A DNA stretch of 64,000 nucleotides from Monocercomonoides exilis (taxonomy: Eukaryota; Preaxostyla; Oxymonadida; Polymastigidae). Both the position numbers and the translations under genes were made by a program. Location of the stretch: positions 1,116,001-1,180,000 of the forward strand of contig LSRY02000028.1 in the NCBI GenBank assembly GCA_001643675.2, given 5' to 3'. Shown here piece after piece: positions 21,741 through 33,736 of this stretch. The notes beneath the pieces were generated by a model. That model ran no database searches and was not told where the DNA came from. It was given only the letters and a program-made list of their open reading frames with translations. The number at the start of each line of letters is the position of its first letter. The stretch's first letter is position 1.

Positions 21741-22681
21741 TTACTTCGATTTCTGCAATTCTTTCTGCAAAGAAAGTGTGAATTCCAGTGAGCGAATGGA
21801 GAAAACAGTTGCGTTTGCTTTCTCTTTCAATGCAGCCAGTTCTGCTTCCAGTGTTGGAATATCAAGGACTTCACGGTTATCAATGATTCGAATAACCTTG
21901 GCAGGATTTCCAACTGCAACCGCATCATCAGGAATGTCGTGAGTAACAACAGAACCTGCACCAATCACACAGCGAGCACCAATGGTAATGCCAGGCTTCA
22001 CAATGCAACCACTCCCAATCCATGTATCATGTTTAATGTGAATTGGCGCACCAATATTGTACATGTGCCCACTTGCACTTTGAATTCGTCTTTCACAAGC
22101 TCTCATGGGATGGCCTATTGTCATCAACTTGACATTTGGTGCAATAAATACATCATCTTCAATTGTAATCCCTCCTCCATCTAAAAATGAACAATTCTTT
22201 TGAATAAATACTCTTTTTCCAATTGAAGTAAAGCAAGAGTAATCGGTGGCAAATGGTGGAAGGAGTGTTGATCCTTCCCCAAATTCCTTAAAGTGCTCAC
22301 GGCAAAGTTGTTCAATTTTAACCCTTTTTTCGGCAGCCTAAATTGATAAATTGTTCAAAATTGCTACAATTATTTTTTCAAAATAATATGTGCCAGAAAG
22401 CATACTGATTTTGTTGGATCTTGCATAACATAACTTAACTGAATTTAATTGAAAATAGAAAGTTATAATGACTTTTAATAATTTCTATTTTAAAAAATGC
22501 ATACAGCAGGGCAAAAACCATAAATGCACTCATCCCTCAACAAACTAAGTTCTGGATCCTCTCTGACAGCAATTAGTTATTATAAGCAAAAGCAATGAAA
22601 CGAAATTTTGATATGTTCAAGAGCAAACCCAAAGGCTTCGAAAAACTCTCCTGACAACATCTTTTCTTTCTCTGTTTTCAT
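21741..22681 (-). CDS. Maltose/galactoside O-acetyltransferase-like enzyme (left-handed beta-helix)
   Basis: Three exons on the minus strand: 22681-22629, 22562-22505 and 22337-21741. Introns are GTTTGC...GTCAG (66 nt) and GTATGC...TTTAG (167 nt); 235 residues. The N-terminus MKTEKEKMLSGEFF followed by DPELSLLRDECI is the Mac domain of the Maa/LacA/NodL family. Hexapeptide beta-helix turns follow (VFIAPNVKLMT, IGARCVIGAGSVVT), with the conserved His in IGHPM and the family end VAVGNPAKVIR, then a C-terminal helical extension of about 40 residues. These enzymes move acetyl from acetyl-CoA to a sugar hydroxyl in the cytoplasm as trimers. The family is mostly bacterial and fungal, so lateral origin followed by intron gain is plausible. 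The splice sites were chosen because they restore the family's N-terminus exactly. Confidence 0.85.
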
Positions 22682-25600
22682 TTTCTAATAATAATAATTG
22701 AATCAAATAATATTGTCAATAATTAACTCAAACTTGCGAAGAGCTTTCTGCCATTTGCCTTATAAAATTATTCAATTACCATAATTACATTTCAGTTGAC
22801 AACGATCATTTTTTTAAAATATATTTCATCCATAAATCAAATAGAAATGAAAATTTCAAAATAAAATAAAAAACTGTATGAAACAAACTGTGTATTTCCT
22901 TTTGGATTTCATCAGAATTTGTATTTCGATTTATAAGATAAAAAATATGTTCTTAAACGCCACTAATATTTCCAAATTGTTGTTCATTATATAATTCATT
23001 TGCTTCATGCATAATAATTGATATGTTATTTTGTCAATGAGATTCAATTCCAGAAAAAGTGTGAATTGAATAGTCAAAAAAAAAGAATGGAATAAATTAT
23101 TCAAAAAAAATTGTTTATCCGTTTTATTTTCATTTTCATGACATGGTTAGAAAACCTTTTCGAAAAACTGCAAACAATCATTTTTCAAAGCTATTTTCAT
23201 GAACAAAATATATATTTGATGTATTCATCCTCAATCGTTTAACTGTTTCAAATCCAAATATTGAAAAAAACGATATAAAAGACAATGGAAACATTTCTGA
23301 ATTTTAAATCTTTCATATGATCACATTTCAATCACAGGCAACATCAGACATAATCGCTTTGAATTTTTAATAACTTTTTGGCAAATGGATCTGATTGTGA
23401 AAAAATGCGATCTCCATTAGCACGAGATTAAAAAAAAATAATTGCAATTAAAATTTCATAACTGATATTTTGGAGAATATTAAAAATATTTGATGAATCG
23501 TTATAAACGCATTTTTCTCAAACAAAAATATTTTTTCACAGAAACTTAGCATTATTACGACTGAGAAAAACATAATAGGATTTAATATGCAAATTTTTGA
23601 AGTTGCTTGGAACTTTCTTTAAATGTATTTTAGTTTTTAAAAAAAACGAAAAGAAAAAACCGTGAGAAAAGAAAGAATTTATAAATAAAAACTCGAGATA
23701 GTTGCAGAAAAAACAAACTATAATTAATGATTATTTCTTTGTAATTTTCAAATATTTTTATTGAACAAAAAATGATGTTATTTTTGTTCTTTTGAAAGAT
23801 ATTGAAATACAACAAAACATTTCACTGACTGATGTTTCAAAACAGACTATTGTGGATTTTTATTCCATTGGAAGAATATGCATGGTATATTGTGGAAGAC
23901 ATCTTTTGAAAAGTTTAGTGATCTTTTTTTTACTACCAAAATAGATGAAACAGTTCCACTAAAAAGAAAATCATGAAAATGTTAAAGAAAGAAATAGATT
24001 TGCATATTTGGAAGAATGGAATGAAAGCACGTTGGAAAGAAAATAAAAAGGTTGAATGAAAGAGTAAAAAATGTGTGATTATTTTTGTAATCAAATCTTT
24101 TTTCGGGGTGTTCATTTTTTGAAGAATGATCGTTTTTTGATAGCTAATATAAATTCAAAAGAGAAAAAGAATTATTGTTGTTTTCAAAACGAAAAGTCTT
24201 GACCGAATCAAAGATAAAAATGTCTTTGATAAGCTTTTCACTTTTCAATGTTCATTGATTTATATTCAAGAGAATATTTTGAACCGAATATTTTGTATGG
24301 GATAATATGATTCCAAAAATTATCATCCAAATCGAAAACAAATTTATTTATGTTTATCATCGAAAGTTACACAATCTTGGAATCAGGCATTTTCTCAGAC
24401 AAATTGAAAGCCAAAAGCACTTTGTTTTCTTTAGGATTTGATAATCACACTGCTTGCCACTATTATAATTTTGTGGATAAAGAAAGCGGAATATGCACAA
24501 ATTTGAAAAAAAGCACTTTGTCAAGTTTTTTTTTAAAAATACTAACTTGAAATGAAATTTGAGATAAATATTTTGATGACTATGTGACAATATTTTTAGA
24601 AAAATGATCAGAGACACTTCATTTCCGATATTTATATGAAAAATTCACTTGTTAAAAACAACATTTAATGTTTTAAAAAGAAATAATTACAACTGAAAAT
24701 GACGAAACTGAAGAAACCGATGAAAATAATGTTCCGACTTTGATTATGAATTACGCAGAAACAAAAGAATATTTTGATTTTTTTATTATAGACTTTGGTG
24801 CAGATGTGTCCAAAATTAAATTGTGATTATTATCTTATTTGTTCAAATTCTTTTTGAACTTTGATTGTTGAAAAAATTTTTTATATATAATGCTTTTTTT
24901 TTTTTTTTTGAACCTGGAGATAACAGCAACAGAAACATGTGTTGAACAACAAAAGATGATATGAAATACATAAACTTCATGAGTTCAGATTGCGGTGTAT
25001 TGTTTCTTTCTGCATTTTTTCAAAAGGTTGATTTATATTTGAATGATCTTTTCACATAAATGTTCCATATGTGATTACGTCAATTTTGCCAAATAGTTAT
25101 ATTCGATTGAAAATGATTGAAAAAAAGATAAAAATGTTTGTATGTTGAAAAAAGGTGATATTGATTTTCGTTTATTATTATCGATGAGATTATATCTTGT
25201 TTTGACAATATTGATTTATGTATTCATTTTTTTCAAATATTTTCCAATAATATCAGGAACAATTTTTTGAAGCAATCGTCAGAATCTGTGCAATTGTTTT
25301 CGATGTGGGTGATTATTATTGAAATCATAACTATTATCGGTGTGTTGTTTTTTCAAAGATTGTTTTCCTTTGGGAAGAAATTTTATTTTCAAATGCTAAT
25401 TTTATCACAACTGTTACCATAATAAATGTTCTAGCTAAAATTGAAAAATGAAGATGTTTTGCATAAGCCTTTTTATTATTTTTGTGTTTTTTTTGTTGAT
25501 ATTCAAAGAAAAATCTCTAGCGAAAATATTTAATTGAAAAAATATAATTTCAAAAATAAACACCCATGCATTCACATATTTTGAAGTTATTATCAAAAAA

Positions 25601-26129
25601 TAAAAAACAAACAAATTCGTGTTTTAACATCATTTCTATTTCACATATGAGAAATTGTTTTCTTTTCTGTTTCTGTTCATTTTTTCTTTTTTCTTTTTCT
25701 TCTTTTCTTTTCTTTTCTTTTGTTTATTTCTTTTCAAATATCCATTCTCTCGGTTTCCCTCATTTATTCATATGAAAAATGTTGTAGCAAAACGAATAAA
25801 AAAAAAAAAAAAAACCAATTAATCAACGAAACATAAAATTTTATATTTGCTATTTTAACGAAATTTTCTTTAATCATTATTAATAATAAATTTAAGTTAT
25901 CGAATAATTAAATAGCCACACATAAGACTCGATTTTTCTCATTCGCAAAATTTCAATATTTTGAAAATTTTTTCACAAAATTAACATCGGAAAAAGAAAT
26001 AATCATGATGTAGAGTGAGATGAAATGAAAGTGTTTCAATTAAAATCAGAAGAGAAAATTTGAACAATTAATTCTGATCGAAAATTGCATAACAGATCCA
26101 TAAAATTATTAAACTAGTTATTGACTTCC
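22682..26129. other. 3.4-kb AT-rich gene desert
   Basis: No convincing gene. Small ORFs (for example 24350-24550 and 25566-25775) have the homopolymer-rich composition of spacer. One 48-codon stretch at 24680-24826 (TTENDETEETDENNVPTLIM) looks slightly coding-like but has no start or neighbouring exon. T tracts occur at 24896-24909 and 25801-25815. The last bases before 26130 are the upstream region of the Sec1 gene. Confidence 0.5.
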
Positions 26130-29100
26130 ATGAGCGATTCAGCAAACCCAATTGAATTTAAGCCATCGCTTTCGCCGATGACTGTACTTAATCAGTCTTC
26201 CGTTATGTATAAGACTCGGGAAAGTTTGGAATATTGCAATTATTGTCATAATTTAAAATATTTATTATTTTCTAAAAGGGATTCTTGACACAATGTTCGG
26301 CTCATTGAATGAGAAATACCCAGGACCAAAGATTTTGGTTCTTGACAAAGTTACGACATCAGTGCTTACTGATGCAATTTCCTCACATGAACTTTATCAA
26401 CAATCTCTAATTTGTATTGCACTTAACATAAATCATTGATTACTTTATAAGCAATATTTTCCCCTTTTACATATTATAAATTTAGTGATTGAAAACATTG
26501 AATTGGATAGAAAGCCATTTCCGGAATGTGACGTTGTTTATTTCATCAGTTCAAACTCCCTTGATAAAATGCTGGAAGACTTTACAAATCCACTTCCTGG
26601 TAGCGCTTCCTCTGCTTCAGCTTCAGCTTCGGCTTCGGCTTCATCTTCATCTACAACACCTGAAGTCAATGAAGCTCCAAAGTTTATGTACAGAGCTGCT
26701 CATGTTTTTATTGCTTCGGGAATGACAAATGACCACATTGCAACCATAAAAAGCCACACTAATTTTTCTTCACATTGTTTAACACTTTGCGAAGCTAGCT
26801 TGGACTTCGCTATTGAAGAACCTTTTGTTGCACATTTTGGAGAGGAAAGATATATTCCTGAGGTTGTCAAAAGGGGAACCGGAATCAGTGTATTTTTGCA
26901 ACGTTTTAGATGTCAAGTGTGAAACGCTATTTGATCTTTCGAATTTTAATTTGAACGAAACTTGAAACTCAAATATTTGGATTTTTTTCCCTTCATGTTA
27001 TTTTATTTGAAAAGCTTACATCTCTGCTGATAGCATTGGATGTTGATCCATCAATAAGATTTCAAAGTGGATTTGACCGAACTGTTACATTTGCCAATCA
27101 ACTAAAAGTTAACATTGCAAATGCAAAGCAGATGCTTGGCTGGAAGGTTTGAAGAAAGTTTTGACATAAAAGAGGAAATAAATTAAAAAAAAGATAAGAA
27201 AAATATGGAGGAAAGTGAAATTCAATATATGTCTTGATCAAGCATCGAGAAAGAGAGATGGTTTTCTTTGAGGGCGAAAATGATGTATTTTTGTTGAAAA
27301 ATGAAAATATTTGAAGAATATGTGTTCCGTTGAATAAATTTTTTACTTACAATTTATTTATGTGTTTATTGTTGCAATTAACTTTTATCTTTTTCGAACA
27401 GCCATCTGAAAAAGCAACACTTTTTGTTGTAGACAGAATGTCAGATATTTTGACTCCTCTGGCAATCGACTTCACATACGAAGGACTTGTGATGGACTTT
27501 TTCGAAAGAGGAAAGAAAAAAAGCGACAACTCACTCGAAAACGAAAGACTGTTAGAGTATGCGGAAATAATTGCTGTTGGATTCATTTTTCATTTCACTT
27601 GTGAATAATCGAACACTTCTTTTTTTTTAGTCTCAGCAAGGGATGCTCACAGCAATCTTCTTCTTCTTCATATGCCTCTTCCTCTTCCTCCTCTTCATCT
27701 TCATCATCATCTGCAGACGATGCAGATCAACTTTTGCTAAACGAACACGATCCTATTTGGATTAAATACAGACACTTCTTCATGGCTGAAGCGTTAGAGT
27801 TTGCATCATTTCAATTATGAATGGCTTATTATTTGCCTGTCTTTCTTTGCTTTTCAATTTGCGACTCATTTTTGAAATGCTTATTTTCATTTTGATTTGA
27901 ACTTCTTTCCTTTCAAATGATGTTTGAAACACTTGCTGGCAAACACAGATCCATCACAAAGGAATTCAACATTTGGCAAGGAAGAGATGAATTTGCAGCA
28001 GTCAAAGCGAAAGAAGCTGTTTGTTTAGTTTTTTTATGTTTTTATATTTAACTTTTCTCAACTGTCCAAAATTTCTGATTATTTATTTGTTTAACAATTG
28101 CTTAACAAATATGAAATTCCTAATTTGTGTTGTTGCAGGGACAAAAGATAGACGATCCTACATCATACATTCATGTGCTCCCAGAATTTACAAGAGGAAA
28201 GAAAAAGGTTTGGTTGACTTTTGAAAAATGAATTATTTGAATTCTGTGGTTTATCAAATGATTTATCGCTTTTCTATTTCCCTTTCACTTGAAATGAACC
28301 ATCTGCATTTGATGAACAATGACTGATTCTATTTAGTTCAATCAACACTTGCACTTGCTCGACATTCTGATGGGCGAGCAGAAGAAGAGAGAATTCCGAG
28401 AAGCATCTTCCTTCCAACAGGAAATGCTTCTTTCTCTTTCTTCACATACTTCCACAGACATCACAAAAACACGAATGAAACTTGTGCAATATTTGTCCAA
28501 AACAACATTGCGGTATTCAACAATTCTTTAGTCTTGAAATCAGCACTGACTTTTAAAACATTTCAATATTATTATTTAATTTGCAATTTTTCACATGAAA
28601 TTCAATCGACTTCATTTGATTAAAATTCAGTCCGATTGACAAAGTGCGTTTGTGTGCGGTATATATGATGCTCTGCAACAAAGTGGATGAGGCTACTAAA
28701 TTGGAGCTGAGTCAAGCTGCTGATTTCACTGCAGATGAAAAGGAAGTGCTGAATTCCCTTATTTCACTTGGATTTATCCCTTCTGCGGTTTGCTTAGCTC
28801 TTCACTTTTCACAAATTTTATATCTTTTTATTTTTTGTTTTTTTAATTTGAATTTCGTCTTTTCATAACTCGTTCATTTTGTTGTTTATTGTTGTTATTA
28901 ACATCTTTATCTTTGATAAATGATTGCATTCTTGTGGTTTCGCTTGTATTTTCAGGAGAAAAGTGATATGAAGAGCAGGTTCCCACAGAGAGTGAGGATG
29001 GTCGAAAGAGAAAAGGAAGATGACTTATACGAAAACGATATCTTCCGCCCACTCATTTCAGATATAATTCTTGTGTGAACTTAAAATTTTCTTTATAATT

Positions 29101-29715
29101 ATTATAATTTATGAACATTTTCTATGTGTAATTATAATTATATCCACTATTCATTCATTCATTCACTCAGGACTATTTTGACAGAAAGAACCAAGATGGA
29201 GATTTTCCAGTGGTCAGCGGAACAGAAGAATTGAGCGGCACATCATTCCAGTCACGTGACAGAGGAAGCGGATGGGCCTCTGGAAGATCAAAGGTTTGAT
29301 TGATTGAATGCGAAATTGAAAGAAAAAGAAAGAGAAGAATATTCTTTTTTTGTTATGACTTAGTTTATATAAAAATTGAAATGTTTAATCCATTTCCTTA
29401 TCTCCTTTTTATTTCAATCTTTTATTTAATTTTATTACTCTGTGACTTTATCTCTCCATCACAACAGGGAAGAGGAAGAGCAACAGGAGCATCGAGACCT
29501 CCGCTGATTATATTTGTGATTGGCGGTGTGACAGCATCTGAGGCACGTGCAGCAGAAGAGTTCAGAAGAGAAGACCCAGATGCAAGCCCTGTCTATATTG
29601 GTATGTCTATTATTCCAATAAGATGTTCTATGTTTTTAAAATTTCATTTGTTTTTGTAGTTGGCTCTGAATTCTTGACGCCTTTCACTTTCATCGAGCAT
29701 TTGAAGAAAAAGTAG
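26130..29715 (+). CDS. SEC1: Sec1/Munc18 family vesicle-fusion protein
   Basis: Fourteen exons: 26130-26223, 26279-26413, 26486-26889, 27015-27146, 27402-27556, 27631-27798, 27949-28018, 28139-28207, 28337-28512, 28631-28787, 28956-29072, 29171-29293, 29468-29600, 29660-29715. All junctions are GT-AG and in phase, giving 662 residues, close to the family norm of about 600. Signatures in order: KILVLDKVTTSVLTD (N-terminal domain 1), IENIELDRKPFP, LFVVDRMSDILTPL (the hallmark VDR..D..TPL), HDPIWIKYRH, LPEF, and near the C-terminus PPLIIFVIGGVTASEARAA. Sec1/Munc18 proteins clamp syntaxins and guide SNARE assembly. The IGGVT form favours the exocytic Sec1/Munc18 branch over Vps45 or Sly1, but this is by eye. 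Two short Ser/Ala tracts (exons 3 and 6) are lineage insertions. Confidence 0.9.
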
Positions 29716-30116
29716 AAAGATTTTGAAGATTGATAATTGAAGATTCATTTGATTAGGTTTTCAGATGGTTAAATGCTGTTCGATGAAGGAAAGAAGGAAG
29801 AGAATTTTTCATTTGAATGGCACCTTATGCTTCTAAGTGAAAGCACTTTTTTGTTGAATTATAAAGTCTATAAGTTTAAAGAAATATATGTTCAATTTTT
29901 GGATTGGAAAGGTAATTCAGATATTATTTGAGAAGAGTGTTTTTTAGTGAATTCACATCACCTAGTTTCATCATCTTTGTTTTACACATATTTTTGTCCC
30001 GATCTGGGGCTTTTCTCCAGTGTTATTTTTGTTTTTGAGGTCTCCTCATTCATTTTTTAATTTTATTCCCGGATCGTTCTTATCTCCCAATTTATATTTT
30101 TTAGTATTCAAAAGAA
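29716..30116. other. Spacer between Sec1 and RPGRIP1-type genes
   Basis: 401 bases. 3' end of the Sec1 gene and upstream region of the next plus-strand gene. No gene or repeat is seen. Confidence 0.5.
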
Positions 30117-33100
30117 ATGTCTAATGATTTACAACGTTCAAAAAGTAAAATACCAGCACCACTTGGAGGGACAGAACAACATTTATATAGTTATGACGAT
30201 TCAGAGGAATCATCGCTTGATGAATCAAACTCGCGTTTGTCAACGTGCTTTTTTTGAAAAATTCAGTTTTCAAAACTACCAACAAATAAAAACGATTTAC
30301 TTGCACAGAAACACTCAAAGAGTTTCAAAGAAAGCAAGCAGAACTTATTGAAGAAACGAGAAAGCACGAGCAATTAAAAATGGCGTGCATTTGAAAATTT
30401 TTATTGTTTTAACACTTTCTTTATGCAGTTGGGACTTCAATCATCTAAAAAGCAGAGCTCCGAAAAAAAGAAAAAATCAGATAATCCAGTGGTTTATCAA
30501 TACCATTTTTTAATAAAAAACATTGAAAAATTGAAAATTTGAATATTTATACTTTTTGAAGCCATCTATGGATGAAATTGATGATTTGAGACAAGAAATT
30601 GACGAGCTTAGGCAGCAGCAGCAGATATCATTTAACTCAAGATCATTATATTCTTCTGGAATAACCCCGACTTTAATACCAATCGCAAATCCTGTTTGTT
30701 GTTATTTCAATTGTAATTTTATAATATTTTATTAATGCAGACAATTGGAAGGATTGGTCCAGGCCCTCAGAACGAGATAGAACAGGCATGAAAAATTTAG
30801 TGTAAAAATCGTAATTTATGTTTTTATGATATTAACATTGTTTTGTTTATGTAATCTCAAACAATAGTTGAAGTCAATTGTTTCACAAAAAACTGAAGAA
30901 ATAAAACGAATTGATCGAAAGCTGTCTGAGCAAAAACGTGAAATCAAAATGCAACTTCAAGAAACAAACAGAGTTGTTAGCGAAAACGAGCAGTTGAAAC
31001 GTACAATTGGGGAAGTGTGCATTTATTTTTCTTGAAACTTTATCGCTATACTGGAATGATTAATATGCTTGGAAAATGCTTTACAAAAACCAGTTGAGAT
31101 TAACTATCTCACAGCTCCAAGGGCAATTGGCAGAAGCGCAAAAAGAAAAGGAAGAAGCGAAAGACGAAATACTTCGTCTCCACTCAACTTCTGGTGAAGG
31201 AAGAGCTGTCGTTGAGCAATTTGTGGCAGGATACAAAGCGAAACTTGAAAAGGAAGTCAGAATGGTATGCATTCATTTAAAATTAATTCCATAAATTTCA
31301 AGTTATATTGTTAATGAAAATATCCAAATACAAACACTTAATTCAGCTAAAAACAGAAATAAAAAGATTGAATGAAATTAATGCCACACAAAAAAATGAC
31401 TTATCACAACTGAAAGGATGGGTGAAAACTCTTCAAGGTTTATCTAATTATTTGAACATTGCTTTTGAAGGAAAGCTTTTCATTCATTTTTTTTTCTTTT
31501 AATTAACTTAATCAAACGATTCTTTTCATCTATTTCCATTCACTCTGTTTCCCCTCATATTTCTTTCTGTGTATTTGTTTTCCATTCAGATGAGGCGGAG
31601 GCTGTCACCGAAGAAAATACAGCTCAAAAAAAAGAATGTCACGATCTCAAAAATCAGTTGAAGAAAGCCGATAAAAAAATCCAGCTTTTGCTGAAAGCGA
31701 ACGAAGCATTGCAAATGCGGTGCTCAGCAGCACAAGAAGGAAGCACATCCATTCCGCCGCTGCTGCTGGCATACAAAGATCAGATTTTGGCGCTGCCGCA
31801 GAAAAGCGGGCAGCAGATGTTGGAGCACGCCCTACTGATTGTGAAGAAGTGGATGTGCACTGCAGGAGAGGAGATGGATGAAATGACGGCAGATGAACAC
31901 AAAGCAAGATTAGACAAACTCATGAAGCTTATTGAAGGGAAAGGAACAGTATGACATTGACAAATAGCTAAATGATTAACCAATTGTGAAAAATGACTTT
32001 TTTGTTTTTTAACTAAATTTGACTCTTTCATATTTGATAATTCTTTCTTTCTTTCAAACTCAAATATTTAGCCTGGCGCAGCAGCAATTGCAAAGCTCAA
32101 AAAAGAGATACAGGCGCTAAGGGAAGAAAACGAGCAGCTGAAACGGAACATAGAAAGGCTGAAACGCGAACATTCAGGCACTTCGTCTGACAAAGAAGCG
32201 TTGATTGCTCAAGTGGAACAGGCAAACGAAGAAATTGTTTGAACACACCAATTTTTCAACATATTATTTTTATTCTTTTCAATCATCATTTTTTTTATTC
32301 TCCATCTCAGAGAAAACTAAATTGTGAGGCTGACTTTTTGACTCAAAGGATTGAGTCTCATCAACTCTATCAAATTCATCCATCTCTTGATGATCATACA
32401 CTTCAACATGGTATTAATTCTTCAATAAGATTCTATACATTTTTTTGACATTTTCTCATATACTGACAATTATTTGTTATTACTTTTGAATGATTCTATT
32501 TTTAGGTGAGAATGTGATTGCAGTCCACATCAAATCAGCTAAATTAAATCCATCTTTTTTTGCACAATTCTTCGCTTCAACTTCTTCTCCATTTTCTTCC
32601 AGTTCGTCTGCTTCTTCCTCTTCTTCAATCATCCCAACAACATTTCTTCTTGCAGACTTCTTTCTTTTTGATTCGCAACAAACTCCTGTTGCTGATGGCT
32701 TCGATCCTCACTACGACTTCATCGCAAGGTGTGAATCGATTCATTTTGAATGATTATTTTTGAAGCATTTTTTATTTTCGTTCACAATTCTTATCAAACT
32801 GTATGTTATGATTTCTTTTCCTTTCATTTTTTAGATATTGCACAGAAAATTCACTTTTCTTTGAGCATTTTTTGATGAAGCATCAAGTTCAGTTCGAGTT
32901 GTATTCAGTGAAAGTTGTTGCTTCTTGTGTAGCCAAAGGGTTTGAATAATGAAAATATTTTGCTGTAAATAAGCATTGTTATATTCTTTATATGTTTTTG
33001 AATTTAATTCAACCATTGAAAATCGATAAAGTTCTTTGAGTTTTGCCGGTCTTCTGGATGACTGCAATGAGCAGCAACTGACTCTGTCTCTTTTCTCTGA

Positions 33101-33448
33101 AACTCAACCTGTGTGTTCTTATATTGCATAGTTCTTTTTATAAAAGCCAATTTCTTCTTCTTTTTTTTTTTTTTTGAATTTTTTTTTAATTTTTTTACAA
33201 ATCTGTGTTTGCTTAATAAATATTTACAGAAGCAAATTGTTGGAACTGTAGATGTGTCAATTCAGGCATTGCTTCCATTTCACCGTTCAACTTCATATCC
33301 TCAATCTGCTTCTTCAGATGATGAAGCTTCTTCTTCTTCACCACCCAAGTCTCCATTTCATTCTATTGAAAACATATTTTGCCCATTATGTCCTCAAGAG
33401 GAATGCTCAACTTCCAACGAGGAATCTGAAGCAGAAGGAATTGATTGA
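30117..33448 (+). CDS. RPGRIP1/RPGRIP1L-type coiled-coil and C2-domain protein (ciliary transition zone)
   Basis: Fifteen exons: 30117-30234, 30309-30382, 30429-30488, 30562-30693, 30741-30785, 30868-31014, 31094-31264, 31347-31437, 31590-31948, 32072-32236, 32311-32410, 32506-32728, 32835-32939, 33032-33110, 33230-33448; 695 residues. The first about 490 residues are mainly coiled coil. The C-terminal part matches the first C2 domain of RPGRIP1/RPGRIP1L: ENVIAVHIKSAKLNP, TTFLLADFFLFDSQQTPVADG, LFFEHFLMKHQVQFELYSV, then the Q/K-IVGTVDVSIQ strand. RPGRIP1L (NPHP8) organises the ciliary transition zone; here the second C2 and the RPGR-binding domain seem absent, so this is a minimal form. Introns 2 (30383-30428) and 5 (30786-30867) appear to be GC-AG; all others are GT-AG. 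This supports a flagellate organism. Confidence 0.8.
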
Positions 33449-33736
33449 AAATAATGTTTTGAATTCATCGATTTACTTTAAAGATTTGAAGCACAGAAGT
33501 TCAATTGTCGCTTTTTTACGTTAATTTATTTTATGACATTGGTTTTTTTTAAATATTTCTTTGTTATTGCTTCTTGTTTACGTTTTGATACATTATTTCA
33601 AATAATTAAGGGTAATTTTTCGTTTGATTCTTAAGCAACATTATTTCATTGAATTTTTCATCATACTCTTACAAAGCGTTTTTGTATTGAAGATAAATTG
33701 TAATCGGCCTTTTTGATTGCTTGTTAAAGTTGAAAA
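33449..33736. other. Short spacer
   Basis: 288 bases between tandem plus-strand genes; AT-rich with no recognised feature. Confidence 0.4.

Noticed and set aside
22682-26129. Possible genes in the 3.4-kb desert
   Set aside because: All ORFs are under 90 codons, Phe/Lys/Asn/Ile-rich and without splice partners; none resembles a protein family.
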